From assembly GCA_000687975.1 (NCBI GenBank), contig JIAB01000001.1, forward strand, positions 558,001 through 622,000: a DNA stretch of 64,000 bases, written 5' to 3'. Source of the DNA: Lachnospiraceae bacterium AC2031. GTDB lineage: Bacteria > Bacillota > Clostridia > Lachnospirales > Lachnospiraceae. Each line of letters starts with the position of its first letter. Position 1 is the stretch's first letter. Made by a program: the position numbers and the translations under genes. Positions 1-8,966 of this stretch are shown piece after piece. The notes under the pieces are model-generated. The model was not told where the DNA came from. It made no database searches and saw nothing but the letters and a program-made list of their open reading frames with translations.

Positions 1-714
1 GAAATCAATGTCTCCCATAGCGACACTGACAGCTCCCATCTCCTTATCTTCTCTGATAACCTCAAGGTACTCCTTGGTACGACGTCTGTTGAAAAGACCA
101 GTCAGCTGGTCTGTGCCAGCTTCTTTCTTAAGCTGGTCATTATACTTCATAAGCTTGTTCTCTTTCTCATTCTCCTGCTTACTGAACACGTAAGATATGA
201 AGATGATTGAAACGAAAACAGCTGATATATTTGTAATCTGCAGTAACTTGTCATCCGTTCTGGTGATATCTGTAAGAGGCTTAATTCCGCCATAAACCCA
301 GATAACAGCAATTCGTATAGCAAGCACCACACCTGCATACATAAATTTATAAGCAGATTTGGCATGCATTGCAAAGAATGTCAGCATGAGAATAATAATA
401 AAGTAATTCTGCATACCTGCACTCCAGCCAACGCATGGAATCATAAAAAGCGTAAACGCAAAAAGGAAAATCATAAATAGGTATAGAGAAGGTTTTGTTT
501 TCGAATAATAAGTAAAAATAAAAAGAAGAATATTCGCCACAAGGAGCGCAAATATTCTGTAAGGATACATTTTAATAACCTCTAATCCTGCAAAACATAT
601 ATCAAGAATAAAGGCAATGAAGACAACGATATAGAGAATTCGTAGAGCTATGATAGTTCTGCTATTCTCGTTTTCAGCTTTTACATCTTTAGTAATTAAG
701 CTTCGTAACCCCAC
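1..714 (-). CDS. Membrane diguanylate cyclase (GGDEF), C-terminal part outside window
   Basis: The frame is open from a GTG at 714 to the window edge (238 codons seen), so the gene is cut by the window. An AGGGG ribosome site lies about 8 bases before the GTG, and the next upstream codons hold no ATG before a stop. About six hydrophobic segments fill residues 15-190. A short charged helix follows, and then GTDQLTGLFNRRR, the standard opening of a GGDEF domain, and VAMGDIDF, where the first metal-binding Asp of that domain sits. The GGDEF signature itself is beyond the edge. The family makes cyclic di-GMP from two GTP, with the membrane part as a sensor of unknown signal. The same pathway is served by the EAL protein at 3125-5296. 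Confidence 0.88.
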   Translation of the reverse strand, partial: MGLRSLITKDVKAENENSRTIIALRILYIVVFIAFILDICFAGLEVIKMYPYRIFALLVANILLFIFTYYSKTKPSLYLFMIFLFAFTLFMIPCVGWSAGMQNYFIIILMLTFFAMHAKSAYKFMYAGVVLAIRIAVIWVYGGIKPLTDITRTDDKLLQITNISAVFVSIIFISYVFSKQENEKENKLMKYNDQLKKEAGTDQLTGLFNRRRTKEYLEVIREDKEMGAVSVAMGDIDF

Positions 715-737
715 AATTTAACCCCTACTTTATACCC

Positions 738-773
738 CAAAATAATAAAGCACCGGACTAGTTATAGCCCGGT
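738..773 (-). terminator. Rho-independent terminator of glnN
   Basis: On the minus strand a 9-bp stem (ACCGGGCTA with TAGTCCGGT, one G-U pair) closes a four-base loop and is followed by a T-rich run, GCTTTATTATTTT. It lies 47 bases after the glnN stop codon and before the diguanylate cyclase start, so it should end the glnN transcript. Confidence 0.75.
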
Positions 774-819
774 ACTAATTATAACACACTTAAAGTATTT
801 TTACACTAAAATTATCACA

Positions 820-2919
820 TTAATTAACACTGAAAAGGAGCTGTCCGTAGCTTGGGAATGGCCAATCTCTCTGGGATGTTAGCATCTCTGCCTCGTCCAC
901 ATATTTTCTAAGCTTATCCATAGATGGAATAAGTGTATCACGCACGAATGCTGATGACTTAAAGATGTCATCTATTGTCTTAAACTCTGCAAGATTCTTT
1001 TCAAGCGCTATCACTGCATCCATTATCTCATCAGTAAGTTCTGAGAGGCGTTCCATAGTTGATACCTCATACTTGCACTTAACCGATGGACTTACCTGAC
1101 GCATAAGAACTGTAGTCTGTGAAAGTCTGTAAAGATATCTTTCGATTGCAGGCAGATAGTTCTTACGTACCATATCTACCATGGTGAGACCTTCAATATT
1201 TACTGTCTTAACATAGTTCTCCAGCATTATCTCACAGCGGCTCTGTACCTCTGTCTTGCTGAAGACCTTATGACGGATAAGCATCTCCACATTCTTCTCA
1301 TCTAAGAGGTGAGGCATAGCATCTGCTGTTGTCTTAAGGTTTGAAAGACCACGCTTTGCTGCTTCCTGTACCCACTCTTCGCTATATCCATTTCCGTCGA
1401 AGAGGATTCTCTCATGTTCTTTAATAACTCTCTTAATAAGTTCATGAAGAGCTGTCTCGAAATCCTCAGCACCTTCAAGCTCATCTGCATACTGACGAAG
1501 GCTCTCTGCTACTGCAGCGTTCAGCATAATGTTGCAGCATGCGATAGAGTTAGATGAACCAAGTGATCTGAACTCGAACTTGTTGCCTGTAAAGGCGAAA
1601 GGCGATGTTCTGTTTCTATCTGTTGTATCTCTGAAGAATCGTGGAAGACTGTGAACACCAAGCTTAAGCTTAACCTCTTCCGTTCCCTGATATGGTGCAT
1701 CATTCTTGATTGCTTCAAGAATTGCTGAAAGCTCTTCACCAAGGAATACGGAAATGATTGCTGGAGGTGCTTCATCTCCACCAAGTCTCAGATCATTGCT
1801 TGCAGTTGCTACTGACAGTCTGAGAAGATCTTGATAATCGTCTACAGCCTGGATTACTGCACACAGGAATAAAAGGAACTGTGCGTTCTCATAAGGTGTC
1901 TTTCCAGGTGAAAGAAGGTTAACGCCTGTATCTGTAGTAACAGACCAATTGTTGTGCTTTCCTGAACCATTTACACCTGCAAATGGCTTCTCGTGGAGAA
2001 GACATTTAAGTCCGTGTCTATCTGCCACCTTCTTCATTATCTCCATAGTCAGCTGATTTGAATCAGTTGCTACGTTAGTCGTTGAATATATAGGAGCCAG
2101 CTCGTGCTGTGCAGGAGCTACCTCGTTATGCTCTGTCTTTGCAAGGATACCAAGCTTCCAGAGTTCCTCGTTAAGATCCTCCATGAACTCACTTACTCTT
2201 GGCTTGATAACACCAAAGTAGTGGTCATCCATTTCCTGACCCTTAGGTGGCATAGCACCAAAAAGTGTTCTGCCTGTATATTTAAGATCTGGTCTTCTGC
2301 TCCATATATCAGCATCCACCAGGAAATACTCCTGCTCGGCGCCAACACTGGTGCGAACACATTTGACATCTTCGTTACCGAAAAGCTTAAGTACACGAAG
2401 GGCCTGGCGATTGATAGCCTGCATAGATCTAAGAAGCGGTGTCTTCTTATCAAGTGCATCTCCAGAATATGAGCAGAATGCTGTAGGGATGCAAAGTGTA
2501 TGATCCTTAATAAATGCAAAGGATGTAGGATCCCAAGCTGTATATCCTCTAGCTTCAAATGTGGCTCTAAGACCACCTGATGGGAAAGAAGAAGCATCTG
2601 GCTCTCCCTTTATCAGTTCCTTACCTGAGAACTCCATCATTACTCCGCCATCTGTGGCAGGTGTGATAAAGCTGTCATGCTTCTCTGCTGTTACACCAGT
2701 AAGTGGCTGGAACCAATGAGTAAAGTGGGTTGCCCCATTCTCTATAGCCCAGTTCTTCATCTCCTCAGCTACTGCATCAGCAACAGCATCATCAAGTCTC
2801 ACGTTCTCATCAATAGTCTTCTTAAGTGATGCATAGATCTCATCAGAGAGTCTAGCCTTCATCACCTTATCATTGAAGACCAGCGTTCCGAACATCTCAG
2901 GTACATTAATCTTGTCCAT
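820..2919 (-). CDS. glnN: Glutamine synthetase type III (GlnN)
   Basis: The 699-aa product makes glutamine from glutamate, ammonia and ATP in the cytoplasm. Its length is right for the large type III family (about 700-730 aa, against about 450 for type I). Catalytic-core motifs are visible: [10 protein letters not shown] near residue 195 (metal-binding Glu) and [10 protein letters not shown] near residue 320. The start has a strong GGAGG site 7 bases upstream. The gene stands alone with its own promoter and terminator. Type III enzymes are typical of Bacteroides, cyanobacteria and rumen Butyrivibrio, which fits the rest of the window. No PII or ammonium transporter gene is adjacent. Confidence 0.97.
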   Translation of the reverse strand: MDKINVPEMFGTLVFNDKVMKARLSDEIYASLKKTIDENVRLDDAVADAVAEEMKNWAIENGATHFTHWFQPLTGVTAEKHDSFITPATDGGVMMEFSGKELIKGEPDASSFPSGGLRATFEARGYTAWDPTSFAFIKDHTLCIPTAFCSYSGDALDKKTPLLRSMQAINRQALRVLKLFGNEDVKCVRTSVGAEQEYFLVDADIWSRRPDLKYTGRTLFGAMPPKGQEMDDHYFGVIKPRVSEFMEDLNEELWKLGILAKTEHNEVAPAQHELAPIYSTTNVATDSNQLTMEIMKKVADRHGLKCLLHEKPFAGVNGSGKHNNWSVTTDTGVNLLSPGKTPYENAQFLLFLCAVIQAVDDYQDLLRLSVATASNDLRLGGDEAPPAIISVFLGEELSAILEAIKNDAPYQGTEEVKLKLGVHSLPRFFRDTTDRNRTSPFAFTGNKFEFRSLGSSNSIACCNIMLNAAVAESLRQYADELEGAEDFETALHELIKRVIKEHERILFDGNGYSEEWVQEAAKRGLSNLKTTADAMPHLLDEKNVEMLIRHKVFSKTEVQSRCEIMLENYVKTVNIEGLTMVDMVRKNYLPAIERYLYRLSQTTVLMRQVSPSVKCKYEVSTMERLSELTDEIMDAVIALEKNLAEFKTIDDIFKSSAFVRDTLIPSMDKLRKYVDEAEMLTSQRDWPFPSYGQLLFSVN

Positions 2920-2994
2920 TCTTTTCCTCCATAGAAAGCCTTATAGATTCTTTTATAATCGCTGTTCAGCATGACGCCAAACAAAACTTTGTAA

Positions 2995-3023
2995 AGTATA
3001 GCACTATTAACACCGTCATTCAA
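2995..3023 (-). promoter_or_regulatory. glnN: Sigma-A type promoter of glnN
   Basis: On the minus strand a -35 box TTGAAT (3018-3023) and a -10 box TATACT (2995-3000) are exactly 17 bases apart. A TGC directly before the -10 box makes it an extended -10. The predicted transcript starts near 2988 and has a leader of about 70 bases that includes a small GCTG/CAGC hairpin. No classic nitrogen-control site was recognised. Confidence 0.65.
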
Positions 3024-3050
3024 CCCCGATACCACTTAATTATTTAACGA

Positions 3051-3087
3051 AAAAGTGACAAAATGCCACTAGCACTTTGTCACTTTT
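3051..3087 (-). terminator. Terminator hairpin after the EAL gene
   Basis: A perfect 12-bp inverted repeat, AAAAGTGACAAA and TTTGTCACTTTT, encloses 13 bases and ends in a run of T on the minus strand. It sits 38 bases after the EAL-protein stop codon and just upstream of the glnN promoter, so it should insulate glnN from read-through. Confidence 0.75.
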
Positions 3088-3124
3088 CACAGAATATATT
3101 ATATGTATCAAAATTTGGATAATT

Positions 3125-5296
3125 TCATCTTGACATGCGGTTTACATAATCTTCTTTAGGCATTGGCTTTGCATAGAAATAACCCTGGATCATATCGCAG
3201 CCCTGGTTAGCCAGGAACTCAACCTGTCCCTTTTCCTCTACACCTTCTGCCACAGTACGCATATTCAGATTCTTCGCAAGCTTGATAGCTTCTGATACAA
3301 CTATCTCTCCACGACCACCAGTCTCTTCTCCACGGAAGAAATCTGCATCCAGTTTAAGTACATCCAGCGGCATATCCTTGAGGGAGTTAAGAGATGAATA
3401 TCCTGCTCCAAAATCATCCATCGAAACCGCAAACCCGTAAGACTTGAGCTTCTTTATTGTATCGATCATAGCCTTCTTATCATCAAAGAAAGCACTTTCA
3501 GTAAGCTCTATCTCTATCAGGTTGTGAGGACAACCTGCCTCATCTACCATATCACGTATCTGTTCAGCCAGGTCCTTCTCAATAAAATGGGCTCTGGATA
3601 CATTTACTGATACTGGCACACACTTATATCCCTGATCCAACCATGCCTTCTGGTCGTGAGCAACATGAGAAATCATATAGTGATCTATCTCGGTGATGAA
3701 CCCATTTTTCTCGAATATAGGAATGAAGCGTCCAGGAGAAACTATCTCATCGTCAGAATACTGCCAACGGATAAGTGCCTCCGCCCCTCGAAGAGTATCG
3801 TCTTGAGGATTATACTTAGGCTGGTAGTAAACCAGGAACTCTCCTCTTTCCACTGCAGACTTCTGTCTTTCCTGAACTGTATCGGTCCACACCTGGTTTG
3901 CAAGGAGGGATTTATCAAAGAATTGGATTCCTGAATCATCTGAATCAGAAAGCTCTGCTCTTGCAGCACAGGCATTATTATAAATGTCATCTATGTATAT
4001 TTCTTTTCTGGAAACCCTATCCTCTTCACTTACTGACTCTATTATTTTCGCATTAGAAGGAAGTGTACTTACACCTACCTGGAAAGAGAATTCATGATCC
4101 TCTTCTATATGTGCCAGATCATCAATCATACTCTGTAGTCTCTGCTTCAATTCCAGTTCATCATCATACTTAAGTAGCAGAGCAAAATTTGAGGATGTAG
4201 CATGGGTACATATTTCATCCTTTTCTATTCTTTCACAAAGAGCCTTATTAATCTTTGCAAGAGCTTCTTCGCCATCTGGAATAGAATGGCATAGACAGTA
4301 ATTTCTGTAATTCAGGAATACAAAATTCACAGCCGCCCAGTTTTTATTCTTAGTGAAATAGCCATGAATCTTCTTATCGCCGTTGATTAGATAATAATTC
4401 CAGTTCTTACCTTCAGTAACAAAATCCTTATAAAAGAGATTCCTTACCCTGAAGTACTTAACAATACTTGATATAATACTTACCAGCATTATGATACTGA
4501 AGATTACTACAACAACGATTATCGCCAGTGCTACCTCTCCAACCAGTACCACATCCTTCATTTCAAAGGTGAACATAGCTTTTCCAACAAAGCACTGATC
4601 ATCACCAACATCAATAGATACCCATAGAGGCAGCTGAATAGTTTCAATATCCTTTAGACCATCAATAGTATCTCCATCCTGTGTATGAGACACATAGATT
4701 CCGTGAACATCTTCCACCTTTTCTACATCAAAGACAAAGCCTTCCTCATCCGCATCACCTTCAGTCCCAAACTCTGTCTCTGCTTCATCAGATATTACGA
4801 TAGTTTCTTTTACTACTCTTTTAAACCATTCATATATTTCACGCCACTTAACATCCAGGCCACCTTCACCATCAGGGTAGATATACTGTGATTCAGTATC
4901 CTTATATACCAGATATTCTTCCATGCCATTTGACATGTATATTTTGCTACCTTCAAAGCTGCAAGTATTATTGCCTTTCTGATGAATAACTCTGCCTGAT
5001 TTATCAGTGATCAGATAATCATTAGGAGTCTTACTTATGATACCTAAAACCTCTCCGCTATCTTTTCCTTTCTCATAAATCCCAGCCACTGTACTGATCC
5101 TGTTATACTCTTCCGAAAACTTTGACTCTAATATATATTCAATAAAGTATCCGCCAACAAGCAGGAGTAGTGCCGTAAAAAGGATTAAAAGCAAAAAGTA
5201 AGCAATAATAGACCCAAAGGTGTTATTATTCCTTACCTTTTTAAAAACCTTCATTCGTTTTTTCTTTATTTTATTTCTATCCCTTGTCTTAGCCAT
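3125..5296 (-). CDS. Membrane c-di-GMP phosphodiesterase, degenerate GGDEF plus EAL
   Basis: I place the start at the ATG at 5296 (723 aa), which has GGAGAAGGGG upstream; the frame extends to a TTG at 5350 with no good ribosome site. A lysine/arginine-rich N-terminus is followed by a membrane helix (about residues 30-52), a roughly 190-residue acidic outer domain and a second helix (about 249-275). Next comes a GGDEF-like region in which the GGDEF signature is replaced (HATSSNFALLL), so it is unlikely to make c-di-GMP. The C-terminal EAL domain keeps its catalytic motifs: AEALIRW, ELTES, DDFGAGYSS, KLD, EGVE and QGYFYAKPM. It should hydrolyse c-di-GMP. The sensed signal is unknown. Confidence 0.93.
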   Translation of the reverse strand: MAKTRDRNKIKKKRMKVFKKVRNNNTFGSIIAYFLLLILFTALLLLVGGYFIEYILESKFSEEYNRISTVAGIYEKGKDSGEVLGIISKTPNDYLITDKSGRVIHQKGNNTCSFEGSKIYMSNGMEEYLVYKDTESQYIYPDGEGGLDVKWREIYEWFKRVVKETIVISDEAETEFGTEGDADEEGFVFDVEKVEDVHGIYVSHTQDGDTIDGLKDIETIQLPLWVSIDVGDDQCFVGKAMFTFEMKDVVLVGEVALAIIVVVVIFSIIMLVSIISSIVKYFRVRNLFYKDFVTEGKNWNYYLINGDKKIHGYFTKNKNWAAVNFVFLNYRNYCLCHSIPDGEEALAKINKALCERIEKDEICTHATSSNFALLLKYDDELELKQRLQSMIDDLAHIEEDHEFSFQVGVSTLPSNAKIIESVSEEDRVSRKEIYIDDIYNNACAARAELSDSDDSGIQFFDKSLLANQVWTDTVQERQKSAVERGEFLVYYQPKYNPQDDTLRGAEALIRWQYSDDEIVSPGRFIPIFEKNGFITEIDHYMISHVAHDQKAWLDQGYKCVPVSVNVSRAHFIEKDLAEQIRDMVDEAGCPHNLIEIELTESAFFDDKKAMIDTIKKLKSYGFAVSMDDFGAGYSSLNSLKDMPLDVLKLDADFFRGEETGGRGEIVVSEAIKLAKNLNMRTVAEGVEEKGQVEFLANQGCDMIQGYFYAKPMPKEDYVNRMSR

Positions 5297-5411
5297 GCCG
5301 AATATCCCCTTCTCCAGACTAACCGCCTTAACAACAAACGATGTTAACAAAATACCAATACTATAATACCAAAAATCCCCCTACACTTCATTAAATAATT
5401 ATTAAATATAA

Positions 5412-5483
5412 ATGAGTCAAAACGGCTCAAAGCCAAATCGACTCATTTTTGAGTCAGTTTAGCTTTGAGCCGAATTGACTCAT
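5412..5483. repeat. Two inverted copies of a 35-base palindromic element
   Basis: Copy A (5412-5446) has outer arms ATGAGTC and GACTCAT around an inner GGCT/AGCC hairpin. Copy C (5450-5483) is the same element in the opposite orientation, differing at about five positions. Together they can fold as one long hairpin. The stop codon of the membrane protein at 5480-6775 lies inside copy C. Copy B at 23160-23194 matches copy A at 34 of 35 bases. The likely role is transcript termination or 3'-end protection; the U-tract is weak, so a simple terminator is not certain. Confidence 0.8.
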
Positions 5484-6775
5484 AGCTTTATTTTCTTCAT
5501 GCGTTTCAGGAAGCTGTCATCAGGCATCTTTTCACCGTATCTTACTTCCTCGTACATCTCGGTGAGGAGCTCTAAATTTTCCTCGTCTATCTCAGATTTT
5601 TTCTCTGGGACTTTACCAAAATACTTTTTATTAAGAGCAGGACGCTCAATGATCAGTCCCTTTATATCCTTGGTTGTAGAATATCTTTCAGGCGTAAAGT
5701 ATCTCCTGAAGGAAAGAACTCTGTTCTTATAAAGACGTCTTGCCACCATATCAGGTGTGGAGCCCTTAAGCTTATCCTCTCGAACAAAACGCTCCTTCTT
5801 GTTCTTCATCTTTCTCTTCACTTTAAGTTCTTCAGTTACATCATCTCTTCTTCTCTGTCTAGAAAGAAGAAGTCTGATAAGCCATCTGAAGAAAAGAATT
5901 ATCAGGAATACTGAAACAATTATGATCACGGTTATAAATAACAGATCAAGTATCTTGCCAAGAGCATTCTCTTCTCCATCTTCAGGAAGACTCATCTGAG
6001 GACGAGTTACTGAGGTGTCACCACCAAAAAGAATACTGAAGATAAATTTCAAAACAAATGCAATGATCGCCACCAAAATCTTTAGTATCGGTAAAAGGCT
6101 GATCAACACATCCTTGAGTACCACATCAAAACGCAGTAGATTTCCCAACACTATGGTTACCACAAATACCGTTATGATACCTGTTACAATAAGACTGTTT
6201 ACAGATATGATCTGCTTCATTGGAGCACCTGAAACACGGCGAGCTCCATTTAAATATTCCTCAAGGCCATCTATATAGAGAGATACCAGGAATATAAATA
6301 TGATCAGCACAGGCATGTAATAACCAACCCTTTGAAGTGGAACATTTCCCAAATGATATCCAAGGGCAATTGTAATAACGCCAAATATCATGCAAGGCCA
6401 TGGTGCTTCGAAGACTCTTTTTATGATGTAGTTGCTCCTTATATATATAAGACCATCCACAAAGTATCCTATCAGCACTGCGAATACCAAAAGCCTGATA
6501 TAAGGATTATCTACCAAGAAGTAGCACCCAACTCCCATAGCAATATGACTGATCAGAAGGAAAACACCTCTTCTGCTATAGTCACGGAATATGTATGAAA
6601 GTATGAGACAGGCAAAAAGCAGTCCCAGCAGATAAGCACCTGCAACCGGCTGTTTAAAAAGTCCCAGAACCGTATCCACGATCATCACCACATAAAGGAA
6701 TGAGGTTATAAGTCTCAGAACCTTTCTCATGTATCCCAGTATTCTTGGTGCACGTCCATATTCTTTATCAAACAT
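5480..6775 (-). CDS. Polytopic membrane protein with DUF4129-like tail
   Basis: The 431-aa product has about eight hydrophobic helices up to residue 265, a ninth at about 285-305, and then a basic cytoplasmic tail. The tail ends in a segment (YKNRVLSFRRYF, later YEEVRYGEKMP) that resembles the DUF4129 C-terminal region of transglutaminase-like proteins. The transglutaminase domain normally present in the third gene of MoxR-DUF58 operons is absent. The ATG has GGGAGGTG 7 bases upstream and overlaps the DUF58 stop by 8 bases, so translation is probably coupled. The function is unknown; a membrane partner of the MoxR/DUF58 pair is the context-based guess. Confidence 0.72.
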   Translation of the reverse strand: MFDKEYGRAPRILGYMRKVLRLITSFLYVVMIVDTVLGLFKQPVAGAYLLGLLFACLILSYIFRDYSRRGVFLLISHIAMGVGCYFLVDNPYIRLLVFAVLIGYFVDGLIYIRSNYIIKRVFEAPWPCMIFGVITIALGYHLGNVPLQRVGYYMPVLIIFIFLVSLYIDGLEEYLNGARRVSGAPMKQIISVNSLIVTGIITVFVVTIVLGNLLRFDVVLKDVLISLLPILKILVAIIAFVLKFIFSILFGGDTSVTRPQMSLPEDGEENALGKILDLLFITVIIIVSVFLIILFFRWLIRLLLSRQRRRDDVTEELKVKRKMKNKKERFVREDKLKGSTPDMVARRLYKNRVLSFRRYFTPERYSTTKDIKGLIIERPALNKKYFGKVPEKKSEIDEENLELLTEMYEEVRYGEKMPDDSFLKRMKKIKL

Positions 6776-7886
6776 TCAGCGGCACCTCCCAACTTTCAGC
6801 ATATTCACGGTTAGGAATATATGGATACTCTTTGTAGCAAGGCACGATCAGATGAACACTGGAATCCCCCCTATGAAGGATATCCAGTTTTTCAAGAATG
6901 TCTGCTCTGGCATAAGGACTTATAACCAGATACAGAGTATCTGTACGAACATCACTCAGTTCCTTATCAATAATATCAAGGAAGATATCTTTTCCTTCCG
7001 AGCTGTTTATTTCAGTCAGCATCCTGTCTATAGTGATACCATGCTTACGCTCAGCTCCCTCTTCCACAGGAGGAAGAAGTACACCGTGCTCATCAACGCC
7101 ATTTGTAATGATAGACACCATAACGCCTTTTTCCAGAAGGCTGCGAGCGATACTACTGGCAAGAGATATTGCCTCCTCAAGAAGCTGGTTTGTCTCGATC
7201 ATATAATCATTATCAAGATTCAGCATGATGCGTACACGGCTGTCTGTTGTATAGCCGTACATATTGACCATAAGCTCTCTGGCCTTAGCACTCTGCTTCC
7301 AGTTAATACTTCTATACGAATCAAATGGCTGATACTCTCTTATCCCACGGAAAGAAAGGCTGTCCTCAACAATACTGTGCTTCGATTCAATCTCTCCAAG
7401 TATTCCCTTAAAGATAAGCCTGAAATGATCCGTATTGATCTTCTTTGGAAAAACGTAAATGATATCGTTATATCTAAGCTTTGCGGCATAATTGCCGGTC
7501 ATGAAATAATCTCTTACTAAGATACTGGCATTCTTAATAGCGTATGTACCTCTTGAACTTCCCATAAAAGAAAGTCGTCTGGTAACACGCTGATGACCCA
7601 GCATGGAAAACAGTTCGTTCTTATGATAAAGGTCAGTAACATTTGAATTTGCAGTATCTTCGAAGATAAGACTTTTATCTACTGAAAACTTCAAATGAAA
7701 AACAGGCAGAGGCATGACCTTATCATTTGTTACAACTTCAATAAGCTCTGCGCTCTCCCCGCACTCTATATAGTCCCGACTGAAGCGAACCTCTGAGCCG
7801 AGACCTTTTAACCAATATTTTCCAAAAAGATATTTCTGTACTGCATAAACTAGTACGAAAACTATAGCAGCAACTAATAGTTTCAT
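6768..7886 (-). CDS. DUF58 protein, MoxR partner
   Basis: The 372-aa product begins with one or two membrane helices and carries the DUF58 signature FRGIREYQPFDSYRSINWKQ near residues 179-198. This is followed by a von Willebrand A-like fold (VRIMLNLDND). The family occurs almost always beside MoxR ATPases and is thought to help assemble or activate envelope proteins; the exact substrate is not known. The gene lies 35 bases after moxR and overlaps the next membrane gene by 8 bases, giving a three-gene operon. Confidence 0.88.
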   Translation of the reverse strand: MKLLVAAIVFVLVYAVQKYLFGKYWLKGLGSEVRFSRDYIECGESAELIEVVTNDKVMPLPVFHLKFSVDKSLIFEDTANSNVTDLYHKNELFSMLGHQRVTRRLSFMGSSRGTYAIKNASILVRDYFMTGNYAAKLRYNDIIYVFPKKINTDHFRLIFKGILGEIESKHSIVEDSLSFRGIREYQPFDSYRSINWKQSAKARELMVNMYGYTTDSRVRIMLNLDNDYMIETNQLLEEAISLASSIARSLLEKGVMVSIITNGVDEHGVLLPPVEEGAERKHGITIDRMLTEINSSEGKDIFLDIIDKELSDVRTDTLYLVISPYARADILEKLDILHRGDSSVHLIVPCYKEYPYIPNREYAESWEVPLNV

Positions 7887-7921
7887 ATATAACCCCTAAT
7901 ATTCCCTCAAGGGAAAACAAA

Positions 7922-8872
7922 TTATTTCCAGTCCTCTGTTGGAACATCAACTGTGGATGTGATCTCAACTATGATATCTCTCACATCCTTAAGACGAACT
8001 GCACCTGCACCAGACATTACTCTATGAGCATAAACATATGGAGCCAGGAATCTTACATCATCAGGTGTCACATAGTCTCTGCCTGATATAGCAGCAAAGG
8101 CCTGAGACATTCTCATAAGACTGAGAGAAGCTCTTGGACTAACTCCAGAGAAAAGCTTGCTGGAGTTACGAGTTGCATCTGAAATATTTACGATATATTC
8201 CATAACAGCCTTAGCAACTTTCACGTTCTTTACCGCTTCAGCAGCCTTTACGATATCTTCACCCTTACATACTGGAGTAACCTGTTCCTGTGGTGTATCT
8301 ACCACAAATCTTTCAAGAATTGCAACTTCGTTCTCAACTGAAAGATCACCCATAGTAAGCTTTACCATGAAACGGTCCAGCTGAGCCTCTGGAAGAGGAA
8401 ATGTACCTGTTGTCTCTATAGGATTTTCTGTAGCAATAACGATGAAGGGAGCCGCCAGCTTTCTGCTTTCACCATCAACTGTTACCACTCTCTCCTCCAT
8501 AGCCTCGAGAAGAGCTGACTGTGTACGAGGTGTAGCACGGTTTATCTCATCTGCAAGAAGAATATTTGTAAAAACAGGTCCAGGGATAAATTCGAACTCA
8601 TCAGTTTTCTGACTGAAGATGTTAAGACCTGTTATATCCTGTGGCATAAGATCCGGTGTGAACTGTACACGACGGAACTGTGCTTCAATACTGTCGGCGA
8701 TACATTTGGCCATGGTTGTCTTACCGGTACCTGGCATATCTTCAAGAAGAACATGTCCGTTCGACAGCATCGCTGAAAATACCAGTGAGAAGACCTCCTC
8801 GCTGCCGATCATTACTGTACGCATATTCTCCAATACTTTACTATATAATCCTCTAATTTCACTTACTTCCAT
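7922..8872 (-). CDS. MoxR-family AAA+ ATPase
   Basis: I chose the ATG at 8872 (316 aa, MEVSEIRG) because AAAAGGG lies upstream and the N-terminus then matches MoxR length; the frame extends to an ATG at 8932 without a ribosome site. Walker A (MPGTGKTTMAKC, about residue 48), Walker B (LLADEINRATPRTQ, about 102), sensor 1 (VIATENP) and the C-terminal lid are all present. MoxR proteins act as ATP-driven chaperones for a metal-dependent or vWA-domain partner, here the DUF58 protein next door. First gene of the three-gene operon. Confidence 0.93.
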   Translation of the reverse strand: MEVSEIRGLYSKVLENMRTVMIGSEEVFSLVFSAMLSNGHVLLEDMPGTGKTTMAKCIADSIEAQFRRVQFTPDLMPQDITGLNIFSQKTDEFEFIPGPVFTNILLADEINRATPRTQSALLEAMEERVVTVDGESRKLAAPFIVIATENPIETTGTFPLPEAQLDRFMVKLTMGDLSVENEVAILERFVVDTPQEQVTPVCKGEDIVKAAEAVKNVKVAKAVMEYIVNISDATRNSSKLFSGVSPRASLSLMRMSQAFAAISGRDYVTPDDVRFLAPYVYAHRVMSGAGAVRLKDVRDIIVEITSTVDVPTEDWK

Positions 8873-8966
8873 ACTACTACCCTTTTCTTTGTAAAATGTG
8901 ACAAACAGCAGGACGCCATTTGCCACATTCAAAAATACCTTATAATTGTTACTGAATTGTATCTAA

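Noticed and set aside
7900-7920. Small palindrome TTCCCTCAAGGGAA between the MoxR and DUF58 genes
   Set aside because: The two-base loop and lack of a U-tract make a terminator unlikely, and the genes are clearly one operon.
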